This document shows, piece after piece, positions 24,515 to 27,919 of a stretch of DNA of 27,919 bases (within the stretch, counting starts at the first letter, position 1; each line of letters begins with the position of its first letter). Position numbers and translations under genes: made by a program. The stretch lies in contig CAYNIG010000026.1 of assembly GCA_964396995.1 (NCBI GenBank), positions 1 through 27,919 of the forward strand, written 5' to 3'. The DNA comes from JADJLQ01 sp964396995. GTDB taxonomy: Bacteria > Bacteroidota > Bacteroidia > Chitinophagales > Saprospiraceae. The notes under the pieces were generated by a model, which was not told the origin of the DNA, searched no databases, and saw nothing but the letters and a program-made list of their open reading frames with translations.

Positions 24515-25414
24515 ATGATTACCAGGAATTTAAAGTCCTTATTAAAATATCTTATATTACTTCTTATTTTTTTCTCGAGCATTCTGACACATGCACAACC
24601 TATTCCGGAACGAAATATAAGTAGGCACACAGCAGAGGACAGGCATCCGGTAATATCAAAAAAAGATATTGTAATATTTGAAAGCAATAGGTCCGGGAAA
24701 TGGGCTATCTATAGAATGAATAGTAATGGCGAAAACATCCATTGCCTTATTTGTGATGAATTTAACAATCGAACTCCCAGTCTGGCTTTTAAAGATAATA
24801 TCCTTTTATTCGAATCTGACCGATCCGGGATTTTCCAATTATACGAATTCAATATTAAAAACCATTCCATCAAAAAAGCATTATCAGTCAATTGTATTCA
24901 ACAATTTGGCTCTTACTCCCCTAATGGTAAATATCTTTCCTTTAGTTCAAGAAATGCGGATGATCCGGAAAGTTGGGTAATCTGGATTTACGATAGAAAG
25001 AAAAATAAACTACACAGCCCTGATCACTTAGTGAAAAGAAGTTTGTATCCTGCCTGGTCACCTGACTCCAAAAAAATAGCTTTTTTCTCAAGAAAGAATA
25101 CAGATGGCCTTACAGATGAATTATATGTCTATGAACTATTCGCTACAACCACCACACGCCTCACACAGAATACAGTGAATGATTTTAGTCCAACATACGG
25201 TCCTAAGGGTAAATATATTTATTTTGTAAAATCACTGGATTACCAAACGAAACCCGAAATATATAAAATATCGGTTAAGACCGGCTTGGAATCCCGTTTG
25301 ACTTTTAATAATGAGAACGACACGGAACCTGATATATCTTCGAATGGCAAGTATATGGTGTGGACAGGCGTACGGAATAGCAACTATGAAATTCTAATAA
25401 CAACACTTAAATAA
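24515..25414 (+). CDS. Exported TolB-like beta-propeller protein
   Basis: A 299-residue exported protein. ATG 24515 opens a signal peptide (MITRNLKSLLKYLILLLIFFSSILTHAQ); a TTG at 24494 would add seven residues and is less likely. The mature protein is six PD40/WD40-like repeats: FESNRSGKWAIYRMNSNG, FESDRSGIFQLYEFN, GSYSPNGKYLSFSSRN, PAWSPDSKKIAFFSRKN, PTYGPKGKYIYFVKSL and PDISSNGKYMVWTGVRNSNYEIL, giving a six-bladed propeller as in TolB. It lacks TolB's N-terminal domain and is not next to pal or tolA/Q/R, so it is not TolB itself. Probably a periplasmic or surface binding protein; partner unknown. It seems to be transcribed from its own promoter. Confidence 0.85.
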   Translation: MITRNLKSLLKYLILLLIFFSSILTHAQPIPERNISRHTAEDRHPVISKKDIVIFESNRSGKWAIYRMNSNGENIHCLICDEFNNRTPSLAFKDNILLFESDRSGIFQLYEFNIKNHSIKKALSVNCIQQFGSYSPNGKYLSFSSRNADDPESWVIWIYDRKKNKLHSPDHLVKRSLYPAWSPDSKKIAFFSRKNTDGLTDELYVYELFATTTTRLTQNTVNDFSPTYGPKGKYIYFVKSLDYQTKPEIYKISVKTGLESRLTFNNENDTEPDISSNGKYMVWTGVRNSNYEILITTLK

Positions 25415-25694
25415 TATCAGCATGAAATGGCATTTGTATATTGCTGTTAGCAGTCCTATTTCACTATTGACTATTAAATAAATACTTTAGACTGGTATCA
25501 TTTATTAGAAAAGTATAAATTATATACCCTGCAAAAAGATACGCTCCCCAATCCATCGGGGGAATCTTCAGTACAATTTGGGCTTTCCATGCCAGTTGAA
25601 CGGATTAAATTAAAGTTAGTACTTAGGCAATATTTGATAAATAACGCTGAACTCCCGGTTCTTAACTTGCTTCTTTCTATTGATCAAATTTGCA
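25415..25694. other. Intergenic region with possible gene remnant
   Basis: A short frame at 25422 encodes a signal-like MKWHLYIAVSSPISLLTIK and stops. In another frame the sequence stays open from about 25483 to 25834 (DWYHLLEKYKLYTLQKDTLPNPSGESSVQFGL and onward), which is long for such AT-rich DNA, but it has no start or known domain and overlaps the next gene. A hairpin TCCCC/GGGGA lies at 25545-25563. CAAATTTG (25685-25692) lies two bases before the next ATG. Confidence 0.35.
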
Positions 25695-27395
25695 ATGCAT
25701 TACCAAAGGTTACTTATTGTCAGTGCTATATTTTTATACTCCATTACTTATGGACAAGTATTTATGACTACCAATCTTTCATCAGGCGGGTTACCTGTTT
25801 CCAACTTTTCAGGTGCCGCGTGGGCGGACATTGATAATGATGGAGATCTGGATGCTTTTTGCGGGCCACGATATTTATATATCAATAATGGGGGGCGCCT
25901 GGAATTTGTTTCCGGAGGAAGGGGACTTGCTTTTGGTCAGTCAGTGATTACATCGACAAATGAAACCCAGGGCAGCGGCATAAGTTTTGGTGATTACGAC
26001 AATGATGGAGATCTGGATGCTTTATTATCCGGCAACCCTACGTATTTATACGAAAATGATGGCAAAGGATTTTTTTCCAAAAAGGAATTGAATGGATCTT
26101 CTGAATGGGGAGCAAGCTTTATAGATTATAATAACGATGGGTATTTGGATATACTGGGTGTAAATCCCAACTTATATTTTAAAACTTCTAATTCCTGTGT
26201 GCTTTATACGGGATCTAAAAACAAAACATTTAATTCCGATCATAGCTATCCATTTAACCAGGAAGCCGGCTACTATACGAATGCTACCTGGTCAGATTAT
26301 GATTTGGACGGTGATGTTGATTTGTTTATTGGATCTGGCCCTGGAGGAAGACCAGGATTGGATAATTTTTATAAAAACTTATTAAAAGAAACAGCCAAAG
26401 AGGGATTTTCTAAAATTACCAATACAGTTCTTATTCAGGATCTACACGATGGGCAGACCTGGAATTTTGTAGATATAGATAATGATGGGGACCTGGATGC
26501 ATATATTACTAATTGGGAAGGAGCCCCATCAAGGTTATATTTTAATGAAAAAGGAATTTATGAAGAAAAAATATCTCCTGTCAGCATTATAGGACAGCAA
26601 CTAAGTAATGTATGGGGCGATCTGGATAATGATGGTGATTTGGATCTTATTTTAACAGGACAATTTTCAAATGTTTATTTTAATGATGGTAAGGGTAATT
26701 TAACCAATCAGGGAAAATTCAGCATCGGATTTCCAAATGGAGCCTCTTTGGGTGATTTTGATCGGGATGGAGATTTGGATTTGATCACTTCCGGAATCAA
26801 TAGACAATTACATGTAAATTCATTATCAAATTCAAATAATTGGGTCCTTATAAAATTAATTGGTTTTGTATCTAACAAATCAGCCATAGGTGCAAGGATA
26901 CGATGTAAAATTAGCTATAATGGAAAATCCGAATGGATGCAACGGGAGGTACAAGCTCAAAACAGCTTTGTTGGACATAATTCGTTGGAAATACATTTTG
27001 GTTTAAATGTGGCGCCAATCATTGATTCATTGGAAATATATTGGCCTTCGGGTATCCTTCAAAAAATGAAAAATGTATCCGTAAATAACTTACATTTTAT
27101 AGAGGAAGCCATGAGCACAGGATACAATTATAAAAGTCCAGTTAATTTTAACTCGATAAAACTATTTCCGAATCCAACCCATCAATTTATAAATTTTCAG
27201 TACGTTACAAAAAGACCCAGTGCGATATGGTATGCAATATATGACTTGAATGGAAATAAATTAATTTCCAAAAATTATTGGGGGATAAAAGAAGGGTTTG
27301 GTAAAATCAATTTGGATAACCTGACTTCAGGCACATATTTTATACAGATAAGCAGGGGTGATGAGGAATTTGTATCCAAATTTATAAAAGAATGA
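25695..27395 (+). CDS. T9SS-exported FG-GAP/VCBS propeller protein with ASPIC/UnbV domain
   Basis: A secreted CRTAC1-like protein of 566 residues. ATG 25695 opens a signal peptide (MHYQRLLIVSAIFLYSITYGQ); the TTG at 25680 adds only five residues. Seven FG-GAP/VCBS repeats follow, each with a calcium-type DxDxDGxxD loop: DIDNDGDLD, DYDNDGDLD, DYNNDGYLD, DYDLDGDVD, DIDNDGDLD, DLDNDGDLD and DFDRDGDLD, suggesting a seven-bladed propeller. About 385-475 is an ASPIC/UnbV domain (SAIGARIRCKISYNGKSEWMQREVQAQNSFVGHNSLEIHFGL, SLEIYWPSG). Residues about 490-566 are a T9SS type A sorting domain (KLFPNPTHQFINFQY, LTSGTYFIQISRGDEEFVSKFI). Such proteins are thought to bind surfaces or glycans; its role here is unknown. 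It appears to be a single gene. Confidence 0.92.
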   Translation: MHYQRLLIVSAIFLYSITYGQVFMTTNLSSGGLPVSNFSGAAWADIDNDGDLDAFCGPRYLYINNGGRLEFVSGGRGLAFGQSVITSTNETQGSGISFGDYDNDGDLDALLSGNPTYLYENDGKGFFSKKELNGSSEWGASFIDYNNDGYLDILGVNPNLYFKTSNSCVLYTGSKNKTFNSDHSYPFNQEAGYYTNATWSDYDLDGDVDLFIGSGPGGRPGLDNFYKNLLKETAKEGFSKITNTVLIQDLHDGQTWNFVDIDNDGDLDAYITNWEGAPSRLYFNEKGIYEEKISPVSIIGQQLSNVWGDLDNDGDLDLILTGQFSNVYFNDGKGNLTNQGKFSIGFPNGASLGDFDRDGDLDLITSGINRQLHVNSLSNSNNWVLIKLIGFVSNKSAIGARIRCKISYNGKSEWMQREVQAQNSFVGHNSLEIHFGLNVAPIIDSLEIYWPSGILQKMKNVSVNNLHFIEEAMSTGYNYKSPVNFNSIKLFPNPTHQFINFQYVTKRPSAIWYAIYDLNGNKLISKNYWGIKEGFGKINLDNLTSGTYFIQISRGDEEFVSKFIKE

Positions 27396-27449
27396 AGAGG
27401 TCATAGAGAGTATATATCTGTTACCTTCCATTGGAATATGTTTATATCT

Positions 27450-27457
27450 TATATTTG
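27450..27457 (+). promoter_or_regulatory. -7 box for the truncated membrane protein gene
   Basis: TATATTTG is a perfect TAnnTTTG. A TTGG at 27431-27434 is a possible -33 box, 16 bases from TTG to the -7 box. The leader to ATG 27488 would be about 25 bases. Confidence 0.45.
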
Positions 27458-27487
27458 CGATAAGTGATTTAATTTTATTTTGTTTAA

Positions 27488-27919
27488 ATGAACCAAAGAA
27501 TCAAATCCTTTATTTTATCCATACAAACCAGGAGGGTAATTCTTCTTATGATCATTTGGTTTTTATGGTCTTTTATCATAAGTGTCCAAAATTATGTGCA
27601 ATTAAGAGATCGATTTCCCGGAGGATATATTGAATCACTTTGGCGAGGCTTTTTTATTGGAGGTGAATGGTTTTTAGCTTCTTTTTTTATTCTGCATTTT
27701 GCCAAAATAATCCTTCTTGAAAAAAATGTTTTCCTGCGGTTTTTTTATCATTTTTTGGTAGCGGTATTCACCTTATTCTTTAGAATGGCGATTCAATTAA
27801 TCGTAGCTAAGAATACATTTTTAAAGGAAGCCGACACTTTCGATATCATACAAGGTTTATTAATTAACTGGACTTATGCCAACTTTTTAATATATGGATT
27901 GATCATATCTATATATTAC
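27488..27919 (+). CDS. N-terminal part of a four-helix membrane protein, possibly a LytS/YpdA-like kinase
   Basis: The frame starts at ATG 27488 and runs off the window after 144 codons without a stop. It begins MNQRIKSFILSIQTRRVILLMIIW and has about four hydrophobic segments (residues about 17-34, 56-75, 85-104 and 125-144) linked by short loops with Arg/Lys on the expected side (ILHFAKIILLEKNVFLRFFYHF). This architecture is like the membrane part of Bacteroidota sensor kinases of the LytS/YpdA (His_kinase) group or of LytTR-domain regulators, but the signalling domain is not in view, so this is only a guess. It has its own predicted promoter. Confidence 0.6.
   Translation, partial: MNQRIKSFILSIQTRRVILLMIIWFLWSFIISVQNYVQLRDRFPGGYIESLWRGFFIGGEWFLASFFILHFAKIILLEKNVFLRFFYHFLVAVFTLFFRMAIQLIVAKNTFLKEADTFDIIQGLLINWTYANFLIYGLIISIYY

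Noticed and set aside
24515..25414. TolB of the Tol-Pal system
   Set aside because: It has the propeller but no TolB N-terminal domain, and no pal, tolA, tolQ or tolR genes are near.
25545..25563. Terminator after the TolB-like gene
   Set aside because: The TCCCC/GGGGA hairpin is 130 bases past the stop and has no T-run.

Overview
The window looks like a chromosomal segment of a member of the Bacteroidota, most likely Saprospiraceae or a relative. The placement rests on several signs. Three secreted proteins end in type IX secretion (T9SS) type A sorting domains. Several genes carry the Bacteroidota promoter pattern (TTG, 18-20 bases, TAnnTTTG) instead of strong Shine-Dalgarno sites. The Lys/Ser-rich extension on the RluB-type pseudouridine synthase and the uppS-bamA order also fit. 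This is inferred from the proteins; no rRNA or other marker is present. No tRNA, rRNA, CRISPR array, insertion sequence or prophage gene was found.

Layout. 1-449: gene-free end with about 3.7 copies of a 54-55 bp tandem repeat and the amtB terminator. 450-1775 (-): ammonium channel. 2119-6862 (+): a membrane-anchored PVC-type c-heme lipoprotein followed by a secreted arylsulfatase. 6902-8764 (-): htpG. 9009-10991 (+): secreted S9 peptidase. 10996-15382 (-): rluB-like, bamA and uppS, with uppS-bamA as an envelope operon ended by a clear terminator. 15574-17118 (+): small lipoprotein plus WecA/MraY-family transferase. 17200-20179 (+): a T9SS esterase and a T9SS subtilisin in one probable operon. 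20311-20736 (+): small Cys/Met-rich exported protein with a strong terminator. 20814-21533 (-): a CE1/PHB-depolymerase-like hydrolase. 21628-22683 (-): an ECF sigma factor and a membrane-tethered YCII-domain protein. 22765-24449 (+): a YeiH-family transporter and a MoaF-like small protein. 24515-25414 (+): a TolB-like propeller. 25695-27395 (+): FG-GAP/ASPIC T9SS protein. 27488-end (+): truncated multi-spanning membrane protein.

Most of the window is envelope biology: outer-membrane assembly (BamA), lipid carrier synthesis and loading (UppS, WecA-like), secreted hydrolases and T9SS cargo. The most unusual unit is the ECF sigma factor whose downstream partner sits where an anti-sigma factor would be but carries a YCII/DGPF-type domain behind one membrane helix, next to a divergent transporter operon. 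A second theme is promoter -7 boxes lying only 2-5 bases before start codons, which suggests leaderless transcripts.
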